This document shows, piece by piece, positions 53,697-61,403 of a stretch of 64,000 nt of DNA. The position numbers were made by a program, and so were the translations under genes. Under the pieces are notes generated by a model. It ran no database searches and was not told the DNA's origin. It was given only the letters and a program-made list of their open reading frames with translations. Source of the stretch: Vibrio harveyi NBRC 15634 = ATCC 14126 = KCTC 12724 (GTDB lineage Bacteria; Pseudomonadota; Gammaproteobacteria; Enterobacterales; Vibrionaceae); NCBI RefSeq assembly GCF_001591145.1, contig NZ_BCUF01000020.1, forward strand, positions 1 through 64,000, read 5' to 3'. How positions within the stretch are numbered: position 1 is the first letter of the stretch; each line of letters opens with the position of its first letter.

Positions 53697-54890
53697 ATGC
53701 AACATGCTCTATTCAAACTGGACAATGTGATTCAAAACTACGCTTGGGGTAGCCACACGTCGATTCATGATTTATTCGGCATCGACAATCCAGCGAACGA
53801 GCCACAAGCAGAAATCTGGATGGGAGCTCATCCAAACGGCTGTTCAAAGCTTGCTGACACCAAACAACTGCTGTCAGAAGTCATCAACCAAAACAAAACG
53901 CAATCGCTGGGTGATTACACCGCTGCACGTTTTGGTGAACTGCCATTCCTATTTAAAGTGCTTGCCGCTGAAACGCCGCTGTCTATCCAAGTACACCCTA
54001 GTAAGCACAAAGCAGAAATGGGCTTTGCTCGTGAAAACGAACAAGGTATCCCGCTTAATGCTGCAAACCGTAACTACAAAGATCCAAACCATAAACCGGA
54101 GTTGGTTTACGCGCTGACATTTTACAAAGCGATGAACGGCTTCCGTCCAATTGAGCAGATCTTATCTCTGTTTGAGCAAGCGAACATCTCTGCTCTAGAG
54201 ACAGAAATCAACGCACTGAAAGCCACACCAAACAGTGAAGGCCTTAAAGTGTTCTTCTCAGCAATTATGTCGTTAGAGAGCGAGCGCAAACAACAGGCTT
54301 TGAATGAGCTTTACGCGAGCCTAGAGCGCCCTGCGAAAACCGCCATGGCACGAGAAGCCTATGGCTATATTCAAGACTTCCGTCAGCATTACGCGGACGA
54401 TATTGGTCTGTTTTCGCCATTGATGTTGAACACGATTGAACTGGCTCCGGGCGAAGCGATGTTCCTCCATGCAGAAACACCACACGCCTACGTTCAAGGG
54501 ACAGGTTTGGAGATCATGGCGAACTCAGACAACGTGCTGCGCGCTGGCTTAACACCGAAGTACATCGACGTTCCTGAGCTTATCGACAACACCATCTTCA
54601 ACGCGATTGACCCAGAACAAATCAAGCTCGCGCCCGTACATAAACAAGGCAAGCTTAGTTACCCAATTCCGGTGGATGATTTCGGTTTTGAAGTGATGGC
54701 AGTTGAAGGTACTGCAACGACTCAATTCGTGCGTAGCGCAGAGATTTTGTTTTGTATTGAAGGGGAAATCTCGGTTTCTAGCCAAGACGATCACATCACT
54801 TTGAAAGCGGGTGAATCGGTATTCGTCTGCAGCAACTCAGTGAAATACGTTTGCCAAGGTCAGGGTACCTTAGCTCGCGCCTTTAACTGA
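53697..54890 (+). CDS. manA: Mannose-6-phosphate isomerase, class I
   Basis: A 397-residue type I phosphomannose isomerase that converts mannose-6-phosphate to fructose-6-phosphate for glycolysis. Zinc ligands are visible: QVHPSKHKAEMGFARENEQG (Gln and His), HKPELVYAL (Glu), and HAETPHAYVQGTGLEIMANSDN (His). The N-terminal NYAWGSHTSIHDLFG is family-typical. The start is ATG 53697 with AAGAGA upstream; the frame opening at 53646 is unlikely. It lies 115 bp after mngB on the same strand and completes the mannosylglycerate route. Confidence 0.95.
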   Translation: MQHALFKLDNVIQNYAWGSHTSIHDLFGIDNPANEPQAEIWMGAHPNGCSKLADTKQLLSEVINQNKTQSLGDYTAARFGELPFLFKVLAAETPLSIQVHPSKHKAEMGFARENEQGIPLNAANRNYKDPNHKPELVYALTFYKAMNGFRPIEQILSLFEQANISALETEINALKATPNSEGLKVFFSAIMSLESERKQQALNELYASLERPAKTAMAREAYGYIQDFRQHYADDIGLFSPLMLNTIELAPGEAMFLHAETPHAYVQGTGLEIMANSDNVLRAGLTPKYIDVPELIDNTIFNAIDPEQIKLAPVHKQGKLSYPIPVDDFGFEVMAVEGTATTQFVRSAEILFCIEGEISVSSQDDHITLKAGESVFVCSNSVKYVCQGQGTLARAFN

Positions 54891-55097
54891 TTGGCAAAAT
54901 GAACTGACAGCTTATTGGATAGCAGCTTTCTGTTATCCAGTAAGCACGCTCCTAACCTAGGTTTGCGCTGATTTTGTCAGTGGTCAGCAATAACCACCTT
55001 GTCACGCTCCACTTCGATGACGCTTTTCGAAGACGAGCAGACCGTTACCGTTAATATTCATGGTCCACTCCATCACCAAGACTTTTGACCATACCCA

Positions 55098-55134
55098 CCA
55101 GTGTCGAGCGAAGCACATTGGTGGGATTTTTTTA
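55098..55134. terminator. Terminator between manA and sgrR
   Basis: CCCACCAGTGT / ACATTGGTGGG (one G-T) with a nine-base loop and TTTTTTT on the plus strand. It is the first T-run hairpin after manA and so a probable end of the mng-man transcript. The 208 bp before it hold a second hairpin (TGGATAGCAG / CTGTTATCCA, 54915-54940) without a T-run, and no gene I can support. Confidence 0.8.
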
Positions 55135-55136
55135 CT

Positions 55137-56909
55137 TTAATCTGCCGACCACACCGAGCGAATATCCGGCCAGCCCCAGTTGGTTAGGGCAACGTCTTCT
55201 AGAACACCTTGAAAGCGTAAAGTTTGCGTATGATGGAACATAGGCGCTATCCAATACTCACTGACCAATGTTGAGGCGATCGGCTCTAACGCTTTGAGAT
55301 AATCCTCTAACGCCGTATAGCCACGTACATTCTCTAGTTGCTCATTCAACCATTCGGCATTCTCTTCTCCCAAGGTGTGATGTAATACGACGTTGCTGAA
55401 AAAGTTAGTAAACGCCGAAGCGTGGCGATTGTCATCCAAGTTGATATTGGTGATCACTAACGTCTCATCAAGGGTACCATTTCGAGCTTTTTCACTTAAC
55501 TCTCGGTAGGTGTACATGACGATATCAACCTTACTTCCCGTTCCCTCTAAACGACTCGCGATTGCACGCGCGCATCGACGCAATGCCGTATAGTTATAGC
55601 CGGCAATGGTGATGTTTTTTGGTAGTTTGCTCTCTTCACCAAACGGACGTAATACAGGCTTCCAGTTCGGTAGCAAGTTGTAAGCAGGCACGCTTCCAAA
55701 CACAATATTTTCTTTGCGCATGACCTCCGTAAGTCGCTCCGGTTGGATTAACTCGGCAATATAGCGACGTTGACTCTGAGAAAGCGGATGCCTAGCATGC
55801 TGATTAAACAGAGCGAACAAACATCCATCCTCTGTGCGACTATGTTGGCTTGCAGGTGCAGACTCTGCATCTTGGGTCGACATATAATGCCCACACATGC
55901 TCTCAGAAAGCTCATCTCTGACTTTTTCCACCTGCTTTTGAGGGGGATTTGCGGCTAAGGATGGGTTTTCCATCTTCTCGTCATTGACGATCCAGATCGT
56001 CACCATATCAGTCAGTACTCGACATGCGTAATAACCATCGAACGCCTGCAGCTTTAACCGATGAGCACTGTGCTCAATCACAGAGAACGGACCACTACCA
56101 ACGACCAAGTTGTTGTTGGCAACGTTGACTTGGCTAACGGGTTGAATGCCATATTTCACACCAGAGATTAGCCCTGCAAACCCCAAGTCTGGCTTACTAA
56201 GGGTAAAGACCACTTTTAGAGGATTTGGCGCAGTAATGTTTGCCACATGGGCAAGTTCTTTTTCATACAGTTCGAGTGAACTGAGTTTGGCAAAAAGACT
56301 AACGACTGTATCGGCATTTATCGGTGTGCCATTGTGGAATGTTAGCCCCGGACGAAGATAAAACGTCCACTCATAGCTTTTCTCATCATATCGCCAATGG
56401 TGTGCCAGCTCTGGCTTCACCACACCGTAGTAGTCACTCGATACCAAGCAGCAATAAATTTGGCGCAAGAAAAAGCGTTCACTGCTGCGGTGCAATTGGT
56501 GCGGGACAATACGTTCAAACATGCGTTTATAAGTGAGCTGAATATTGAGTCGACCTTCTTGAACGGATGCACCTGATGTGGTCTTGAGTAGTCGACCAAA
56601 TGCCGCCTCGTCTTCATCAAGGATCGCTAGCGCTTTTTCATATTTCCCTCGTTTGATCCGCTCCAATGCGAGACCTTCCTTTAGTGCGCTCAGCTCAATA
56701 TTTAACAGAAGCGTCGAACGTTGATTTCGCCCTGCTTTTGGTTGCCAACTCAACCATTCTTGCTCCTGCATTTGAGACAGCAAGCTGCGTGCATGGCGAG
56801 GAGAAGTAAACAGCAAGTCAGCAACTTCCTGCAATGTGGTTTTGACTTCACCACCAATGCCAAGTGGAGTAAGCCGTTGGTAATAACGAAACAAGTTGAG
56901 ATCAGACAC
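55137..56909 (-). CDS. sgrR: SgrR-family regulator (DNA-binding plus solute-binding domain)
   Basis: A 590-residue SgrR-type regulator. An N-terminal winged-helix-like domain (about 1-110; TTLQEVADLLFTSPRHARSLLSQMQEQEWLSW) is followed by a periplasmic solute-binding domain family 5 fold, here cytoplasmic (about 155-590; PELAHHWRYDEKSYEWTFYLRPGLTFHNGTPINADTVVSLF). There is no signal peptide. In enterics SgrR senses sugar-phosphate stress and activates the small RNA sgrS. The start is a GTG at 56909 with GAGGG 7-8 bp upstream. It lies convergent to manA and divergent from a small unlisted gene at 57137, mirroring sgrR-sgrS. Confidence 0.85.
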   Translation of the reverse strand: MSDLNLFRYYQRLTPLGIGGEVKTTLQEVADLLFTSPRHARSLLSQMQEQEWLSWQPKAGRNQRSTLLLNIELSALKEGLALERIKRGKYEKALAILDEDEAAFGRLLKTTSGASVQEGRLNIQLTYKRMFERIVPHQLHRSSERFFLRQIYCCLVSSDYYGVVKPELAHHWRYDEKSYEWTFYLRPGLTFHNGTPINADTVVSLFAKLSSLELYEKELAHVANITAPNPLKVVFTLSKPDLGFAGLISGVKYGIQPVSQVNVANNNLVVGSGPFSVIEHSAHRLKLQAFDGYYACRVLTDMVTIWIVNDEKMENPSLAANPPQKQVEKVRDELSESMCGHYMSTQDAESAPASQHSRTEDGCLFALFNQHARHPLSQSQRRYIAELIQPERLTEVMRKENIVFGSVPAYNLLPNWKPVLRPFGEESKLPKNITIAGYNYTALRRCARAIASRLEGTGSKVDIVMYTYRELSEKARNGTLDETLVITNINLDDNRHASAFTNFFSNVVLHHTLGEENAEWLNEQLENVRGYTALEDYLKALEPIASTLVSEYWIAPMFHHTQTLRFQGVLEDVALTNWGWPDIRSVWSAD

Positions 56910-57136
56910 CGAGCGCCCTCAATAAGTGGGTATAAGTTTATTTTACTCAACTTCATCCGTAGAAAATAAGAAAACTTCCCATCACTTTGTTCCTCTTTTT
57001 GCTCCCCTGATAATAAAAATTGGTGATTTAGCGCACTTCCCGCACCTAATTAGGAATAAACACCAGAAATCTACTCTCTTTTTCAGCTCCTCTTTTCTTT
57101 GCATACTGAATCCATCAGCAACAAGGAGGAAATGTC

Positions 57137-57277
57137 ATGCGATGTAGAAGCACAACTCAATCGACTGAAACGTTGCCTACCATGGCAGCTTATTTCCAAA
57201 AGCGCGTAGCGCAATCAGAAAACAAACTTGAAGTTTTAGCTCTGACTTACATGATCGAATTGTTTAATTGGTCATAA
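57137..57277 (+). CDS. 46-residue small protein opposite sgrR, possibly an SgrT-like analogue
   Basis: A short open frame starting at ATG 57137 with a strong AAGGAGG 7 bp upstream and ending TAA 57277. It is followed 16 bp later by a large hairpin with T-run (57294-57360). The product (MRCRSTTQSTETLPTMAAYF... ending LALTYMIELFNWS) has a basic start and a hydrophobic, amphipathic C-terminus. E. coli SgrT is 43 residues and inhibits a sugar transporter; I see no clear sequence homology, but size, position and orientation relative to sgrR are the same. An overlapping ATG at 57132 reads another 25-codon frame but is only 2-3 bp from the ribosome site. Confidence 0.6.
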   Translation: MRCRSTTQSTETLPTMAAYFQKRVAQSENKLEVLALTYMIELFNWS

Positions 57278-57293
57278 CGGAAAGAACAACACC

Positions 57294-57360
57294 AAGCAGA
57301 ACTTAGCTCCTGATACCACACCCCCACTTCGTTGTATCTTTAAGTTCTGCTTTTTCTTTT
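57294..57360 (+). terminator. Long-stem terminator after the 46-codon gene
   Basis: A 12-bp stem AAGCAGAACTTA / TAAGTTCTGCTT encloses an inner GATAC / GTATC hairpin and is followed by a T-rich tail (TTTCTTTT). It closes a short transcript beginning somewhere in 56950-57130. Confidence 0.7.
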
Positions 57361-57388
57361 CCCATCTTTTATTCTTGCCATTTCCGAC

Positions 57389-57409
57389 TAGGTTACTAAA
57401 AGTTAACTA
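57389..57409 (+). promoter_or_regulatory. 21-bp HxlR operator, copy 1 (peroxiredoxin-like gene)
   Basis: TAGGTTACTAAAAGTTAACT plus A. The exact reverse complement of all 21 bases recurs at 59359-59379, and a related 21-mer (15 matches) at 58558-58578. It lies about 105 bp before the peroxiredoxin-like start. Confidence 0.6.
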
Positions 57410-57514
57410 GTTGAAATGCTTCGAAACAGGGTCTACATTGAAGCTTAAATCTCCAACCCAATAGCTGCTATTGAGAAAGGAGGTTCATGGATAATGACCG
57501 ATTCAGGAGTCAAT

Positions 57515-58054
57515 ATGGCAACTTCAGTAAAACTTAAAGCGGGCGACAATTTCCCTTCTCTTCAAGCAACTTTGCTAGATGGTTCAAGCGTGACATTAGG
57601 TCAGCCGCAAGGTGATGCGACTTGGCAAGCTGTATTCGTTTATCGTGGTAAGCACTGTCCTCTGTGTACCAAATACCTCAACGAGTTAGAGGGATACAAA
57701 CAAGCTTTCGCGGAAGCGGGCGTTGATATTCTTGCAGTTTCAGGCGATTCAAAAGAGCAGCTAGAAGGACACCTAGAGAAACTCGAAATCAGCTTCCCTA
57801 TTGCTTACGGACTCACCGAAGAGCAAATGAAAACGTTGGGTCTGTACATTTCCATACCGCGTTCAGAACAAGAGACCGACCACAATTTCGCAGAACCCGG
57901 TTTGTTTGTGGTGAATGAACATGGCAACTTGCATGTCGTCGATATCTCAAACAACCCGTTTGTTCGACCAGAACTTGGGGCGTTATCACGTGGTTTAGCT
58001 TGGATCCGTAATCCAGATAATAACTACCCTATCCGAGGTACGTTAGATTACTAA
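57515..58054 (+). CDS. Peroxiredoxin-like (AhpC/TSA-family) protein
   Basis: A 179-residue thioredoxin-fold protein of the peroxiredoxin-like family. The redox site is CPLC in FVYRGKHCPLCTKYLNELEGY (about residues 49-52); the peroxidatic-Cys pattern PxxxTxxC of true peroxiredoxins is altered here. Later blocks DILAVSGDSKEQLEGHLEKLEISFPIAYGLTEEQMKTLGLYIS and EPGLFVVNEHGNLHVVDISNNPFVRP complete the fold. The start is ATG 57515 with GGAG upstream; ATG 57494 with AGGAGG further back is the alternative. A 21-bp operator shared with hxlR and the quinone reductase lies upstream. Confidence 0.88.
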   Translation: MATSVKLKAGDNFPSLQATLLDGSSVTLGQPQGDATWQAVFVYRGKHCPLCTKYLNELEGYKQAFAEAGVDILAVSGDSKEQLEGHLEKLEISFPIAYGLTEEQMKTLGLYISIPRSEQETDHNFAEPGLFVVNEHGNLHVVDISNNPFVRPELGALSRGLAWIRNPDNNYPIRGTLDY

Positions 58055-58084
58055 ACACCTCTCGCTAGACAACAATCAGACATA

Positions 58085-58113
58085 AAAAATGCCAGCAATA
58101 CGCTGGCATTTTT
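58085..58113. terminator. Bidirectional terminator between peroxiredoxin-like and hxlR genes
   Basis: AAAAATGCCAGC-AATAC-GCTGGCATTTTT, a perfect 12-bp stem between convergent genes. Confidence 0.92.
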
Positions 58114-58159
58114 ATTGGCTTAAACGGTGAATTCGTAGTGCTAAACCACTATTCGGCTA

Positions 58160-58528
58160 TTACTTTCGTAACTCAATTTGGTGTGTTTCAGACCAAATTC
58201 GCAAATCATCAAGGATCTTAAGTGCCGTACGCCCAAATTCGGTCAGCTCGTAACTGACTGCTATTGGGCGGTCACTGATAACTTGGCGTACTACCATGCC
58301 TTCGGCTTCCAACTCTTTTAAACGTTGGTCAATCATCTTCTTACTGGCGCCGCCAAGCATTCGTGCTAAATCATTGAAACGAACTGGACCATCTTTCAAG
58401 TGATAAATCAGAGAACCTTTCCATTTGCCACCAATTAAGCGCATCCCTTTTTCAATAGCACACGGCTCTGAGCACACATTCGCCACAGACTTGCGACCTT
58501 TGTTATCCACACTGATTCTACTTTCCAC
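58160..58528 (-). CDS. HxlR-family transcriptional regulator, probably redox-responsive
   Basis: A 122-residue HxlR-type regulator with a central winged helix: CAIEKGMRLIGGKWKGSLIYHLKDGPVRFNDLARMLGGASKKMIDQRLKELEAEGMVVRQV. It has two cysteines near the N-terminus (C19, C23: NVCSEPCAIE), the region where redox-sensing relatives such as HypR and QorR carry their sensor Cys. It sits between two redox genes (peroxiredoxin-like, quinone reductase) whose promoters share a 21-bp motif also found 30 bp before its own start at 58558-58578. It is therefore the likely regulator of both, and of itself. Confidence 0.88.
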   Translation of the reverse strand: MESRISVDNKGRKSVANVCSEPCAIEKGMRLIGGKWKGSLIYHLKDGPVRFNDLARMLGGASKKMIDQRLKELEAEGMVVRQVISDRPIAVSYELTEFGRTALKILDDLRIWSETHQIELRK

Positions 58529-58557
58529 GATTCACCTCAAGATACGCACCTAATCTA

Positions 58558-58578
58558 GGTAACGAAAAGTACGTTAGT
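58558..58578 (-). promoter_or_regulatory. 21-bp HxlR operator, copy 2 (hxlR itself)
   Basis: TAGGTAACGAAAAGTACGTT plus A matches copy 1 at 15 of 21 positions, with TAGGT, AAAAGT and TA-3' shared. It is 30 bp upstream of the hxlR start, an autoregulation position. Confidence 0.5.
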
Positions 58579-58624
58579 TACATTTCGTGCTTTAGAGTAA
58601 TAAAAACATTCCCTCGCCGCAAAC

Positions 58625-58654
58625 AAATAAAAATGGACCGCATACAGCAGTCCA
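58625..58654 (-). terminator. Terminator of the quinone reductase gene
   Basis: On the minus strand TGGACTGC-TGTAT-GCGGTCCA (one T-G pair) is followed by TTTTTATTT, 30-60 bp beyond the quinone reductase stop. Confidence 0.75.
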
Positions 58655-58682
58655 CCTTAATTCATCGATTACTCTAGGATAA

Positions 58683-59267
58683 TTAGAAGTTTTCGTTTAT
58701 ATGCGCTTCGAAACGAGCAAAATCATTTTCAGTGTCGCCATTCTTCATTACGTCATAGCAAGCAAAAGTCGGTAGTGCACCCATACCAAAGAAGCGGAAG
58801 TTAGCGTGCATATGAAGCATTAAATCGTCCACACTTTTACCTTGGAATAAGTATTCGTTCTCATCATCAAACGATTCTTTTGGTGCATTGAATGTCAGTG
58901 ACAGCATGTATTTGCTGTTTGTTTGAGTACCACCCGTACCGTAGTTTTTCTTTGGGTCCTCTGCACTACGTCCATCGAAAGCACATAGCGCGCCCCCCAT
59001 GCCAGCAGTAAACACGTCATCCATGTATTTTTTGAATGACCAAGGCACAGACATCCAGTTTATTGGGCTTTGGATGATCACTCGATCAGCCCATTCAAAG
59101 TGCGCGAGTTGCTCCTCTACGTTGATTTCATCTTGCATTGTCACAACGCGAACCTCATGGTCTTTTGCTTGTAGAAGCGTCTGTGCTTTGTCGACAAGAG
59201 AAGCGTTTAGACGACCTTCAGAGTATGGAGATGGCTCGTGTGCATTGATGATCAGTACATTGCTCAT
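58683..59267 (-). CDS. NAD(P)H:quinone reductase, MdaB/flavodoxin-like
   Basis: A 194-residue flavodoxin-fold oxidoreductase of the MdaB/KefF-like group that reduces quinones by two electrons and so avoids radical formation. Features are [23 protein letters not shown], the FMN/FAD-loop [28 protein letters not shown], and [32 protein letters not shown]. The start is ATG 59267 with AAAGGTAATCCC upstream. It lies next to hxlR and shares its operator (59359-59379, about 92 bp before the start). The cofactor choice (FAD or FMN) cannot be settled. Confidence 0.9.
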   Translation of the reverse strand: MSNVLIINAHEPSPYSEGRLNASLVDKAQTLLQAKDHEVRVVTMQDEINVEEQLAHFEWADRVIIQSPINWMSVPWSFKKYMDDVFTAGMGGALCAFDGRSAEDPKKNYGTGGTQTNSKYMLSLTFNAPKESFDDENEYLFQGKSVDDLMLHMHANFRFFGMGALPTFACYDVMKNGDTENDFARFEAHINENF

Positions 59268-59358
59268 GGGATTACCTTTAAATAAGTTCACAAGATGACG
59301 CGATAACCGTGGTGCGCCTCATGTGGTTTATTATGGTAACCTAGAGCCACAATGCAAT

Positions 59359-59379
59359 TAGTTAACTTTTAGTAACCTA
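59359..59379 (-). promoter_or_regulatory. 21-bp HxlR operator, copy 3 (quinone reductase gene)
   Basis: Exact 21-base reverse complement of copy 1 at 57389-57409. It lies 92 bp before the quinone reductase start and about 160 bp before arsR on the other strand. Confidence 0.6.
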
Positions 59380-59536
59380 CTAAGATTTTTCATATAACTC
59401 TGTTTTTGAAGGAAATATTTCTTAAACTTTTTCTTTATCGTGATTTCCCGATTAAATTTCCATTGAATTGTTGCATCTTACATAGAGCAGGCGTACACTT
59501 TATCGCAATTCGACGATTAACTATTAAGGCTTGTCA

Positions 59537-59878
59537 ATGAGTGATAAATGCAACACAACTTGCGGCGTAGCTTTTGAGACCACACAGCAGCAACTTGAGA
59601 AGGAACAAGCGTTAGCGGCTCAAGCTAAGGCGCTGTCACATCCCGCTCGTTTGCGCATCCTTCATATTCTGCATACGCTTGATACCATGGGCGGTTGCCT
59701 AAACAGTGATTTGGTCTCTGAGCTTGGTCTTGCACAATCTACCGTTTCAGAGCATTTACGCATTCTTAAGCAGGCTGGCTTTATCAGTGCAGAGCCAAAC
59801 CCTCCTAAGGTTTGCTACCGCATTCAGCGCGACGCGTTTGATCAATTCAATCTAGATTTTTCCAAACTATTTAACTAA
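59537..59878 (+). CDS. arsR: ArsR-family metalloregulator (arsenic)
   Basis: A 113-residue ArsR/SmtB repressor. The winged helix is ALSHPARLRILHILHTL and VSELGLAQSTVSEHLRILKQAGFISAE. It lacks the ELCVCDL metal motif of E. coli ArsR. Instead cysteines occur at C5 and C9 near the N-terminus and C54 in helix 3-4 (MGGCLNSDLV), an arrangement like the As(III) site of Corynebacterium ArsR. As(III) binding there would release the promoter; this is inferred from pattern. The start is ATG 59537 after AAGGCTTGTC. It is followed by acr3 85 bp later. Confidence 0.9.
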   Translation: MSDKCNTTCGVAFETTQQQLEKEQALAAQAKALSHPARLRILHILHTLDTMGGCLNSDLVSELGLAQSTVSEHLRILKQAGFISAEPNPPKVCYRIQRDAFDQFNLDFSKLFN

Positions 59879-59963
59879 TTGTCTTTGTGTGCTGGTACGG
59901 CGCACAAAGATAAACTATACCTTTAACTATCGCCTTTCGACGATGAACGAATAAGAGAACACT

Positions 59964-61019
59964 ATGACTACTCAAGTTTTAAATAGTGCCAGCGACAAAA
60001 TGAGCTTCTTGGACCGTTACCTAACGGTTTGGATTTTTGTGGCAATGGCAATCGGTGTAGGTATTGGCGCTGCATTCCCTCAAATTGCAGAGTGGAACGA
60101 GTCAATGTCTGTTGGCAGTACAAACGTACCGTTAGCGATTGGTTTGATTTTGATGATGTACCCACCACTCGCAAAAGTGAACTACAACCTACTAGGCACG
60201 GTGACTAAAGACAAAAAAGCCATCACGCTGTCCTTGGTCATGAACTGGATTGTCGGCCCTATTTTGATGTTCATCCTTGCATTGACTTTCCTAGGTGATC
60301 ATCCGGGGTACATGGTCGGCATTATTCTTATCGGTCTTGCTCGCTGTATCGCGATGGTATTGGTGTGGAACGACATTGGCGGTGGTAACAAAGAATACGG
60401 TGCAGCTTTGGTTGCGTTGAACAGTGCATTCCAAATCGTGACTTACAGTGTGATGGCATGGCTATTCATTACTGTCTTGCCACCTGTCTTTGGTTACGAA
60501 GGTTTCGTGGTTGATATCTCAATGATGGACATCGCTGAAAGCGTGCTAATTTACCTTGGTATTCCATTTTTAGCAGGCTTCCTAAGCCGTAAATGGCTGG
60601 TCGCAGCAAAAGGTGAACAATGGTACAACGAGGTATTTATTCCGCGCATTTCACCAATTACTTTGATTGCCCTTCTGGCGACGATCGTGCTGATGTTCAG
60701 CTTGAAAGGCGAAATGATTCTAGAACTGCCAATGGACGTATTCCGAGTGGCCATTCCGCTCGCAATCTACTTCGTATTGATGTTCTTCGTGAGTTTCTTC
60801 GTTGGTAAGAAAATGGGTATCGATTACGACAAGAACGCATCAATTGCCTTCACCGCAACGGGTAACAACTTCGAACTTGCTATTGCAGTTTCCATTGCAG
60901 TATTCGGTCTGAACTCAGATCAAGCGTTTGCAGGTGTAATTGGTCCGCTTATCGAGGTACCCGTATTGATTGCTCTGGTGAACGTTGCGCTTAAAATGAA
61001 GCAGAAATACTATAAATAA
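59964..61019 (+). CDS. acr3: Arsenite efflux permease Acr3
   Basis: A 351-residue ten-helix arsenite/antimonite exporter of the Acr3 (BART) family, not ArsB. The conserved Cys is in [20 protein letters not shown], the Acr3 signature in helix 4, and the other landmark is [22 protein letters not shown] in helix 9 with conserved Asn-Asn-Phe-Glu. It lies immediately after arsR, so arsenite probably induces both. No arsenate reductase (arsC) is present nearby; it must be elsewhere or absent. Start is ATG 59964; terminator follows at 61039. Confidence 0.95.
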   Translation: MTTQVLNSASDKMSFLDRYLTVWIFVAMAIGVGIGAAFPQIAEWNESMSVGSTNVPLAIGLILMMYPPLAKVNYNLLGTVTKDKKAITLSLVMNWIVGPILMFILALTFLGDHPGYMVGIILIGLARCIAMVLVWNDIGGGNKEYGAALVALNSAFQIVTYSVMAWLFITVLPPVFGYEGFVVDISMMDIAESVLIYLGIPFLAGFLSRKWLVAAKGEQWYNEVFIPRISPITLIALLATIVLMFSLKGEMILELPMDVFRVAIPLAIYFVLMFFVSFFVGKKMGIDYDKNASIAFTATGNNFELAIAVSIAVFGLNSDQAFAGVIGPLIEVPVLIALVNVALKMKQKYYK

Positions 61020-61038
61020 CAACTCGTAATCATCGCTC

Positions 61039-61074
61039 AAAAACGCCTTTCATAAATGTGAAAGGCGTTTTTTG
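61039..61074. terminator. Intrinsic terminator of acr3
   Basis: AAAACGCCTTTCA / TGAAAGGCGTTTT stem with a short loop and a T-run, 20 bp after the acr3 stop. Confidence 0.9.
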
Positions 61075-61170
61075 TTTGTGTTAATAGGCATAACGCGCTC
61101 AACAAATTCTAATATGCTAACTTGAGGGTTAAACAATGTTCTAAATTGAAGATTCAAAAGGAGTTTGGGT

Positions 61171-61383
61171 ATGAATTTAGAATATAAAAAACTGAAGTGG
61201 CATGCTGTTCTCAAGCTTTCCCAAGAAACGATTAAATACTTGAATGAAGAAAACAGCAGCAAGCTGAATGACACCGATAAAGTCAGGGCGAACGTTCACG
61301 CAGCACAGTTACTTCAGCAACTCTTAACAGAACTCGCTACAACCGATTTAACCCCGCTCCCACCGCAACAAGGGTTCAAGTGA
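61171..61383 (+). CDS. Uncharacterised 70-residue protein
   Basis: A 70-residue soluble, helical protein (MNLEYKKLKWHAVLKLSQETIKYLNEENSSKLNDTDKVRANVHAAQLLQQLLTELATT...) with a Pro-rich tail. No family recognised. The start is ATG 61171, with a clear AAAAGGAG 8 bp upstream, rather than the TTG at 61165. It stands alone, 20 bp before the convergent AraC gene. The strong ribosome site supports a real gene. Confidence 0.7.
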   Translation: MNLEYKKLKWHAVLKLSQETIKYLNEENSSKLNDTDKVRANVHAAQLLQQLLTELATTDLTPLPPQQGFK

Positions 61384-61403
61384 CCTGAATGTTGTCGTCG
61401 GAT

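Noticed and set aside
54960..55090. Short minus-strand frames between manA and sgrR, including a 19-codon frame with a GGAG site
   Set aside because: Too short, unlike any family I know, and possibly only antisense to the 3' untranslated region of manA.
57487..57537. 16-codon upstream frame at ATG 57487 before the peroxiredoxin-like gene
   Set aside because: The start is only about 3 bp from the AGGAGG, too close for good initiation, and the frame overlaps the real gene.
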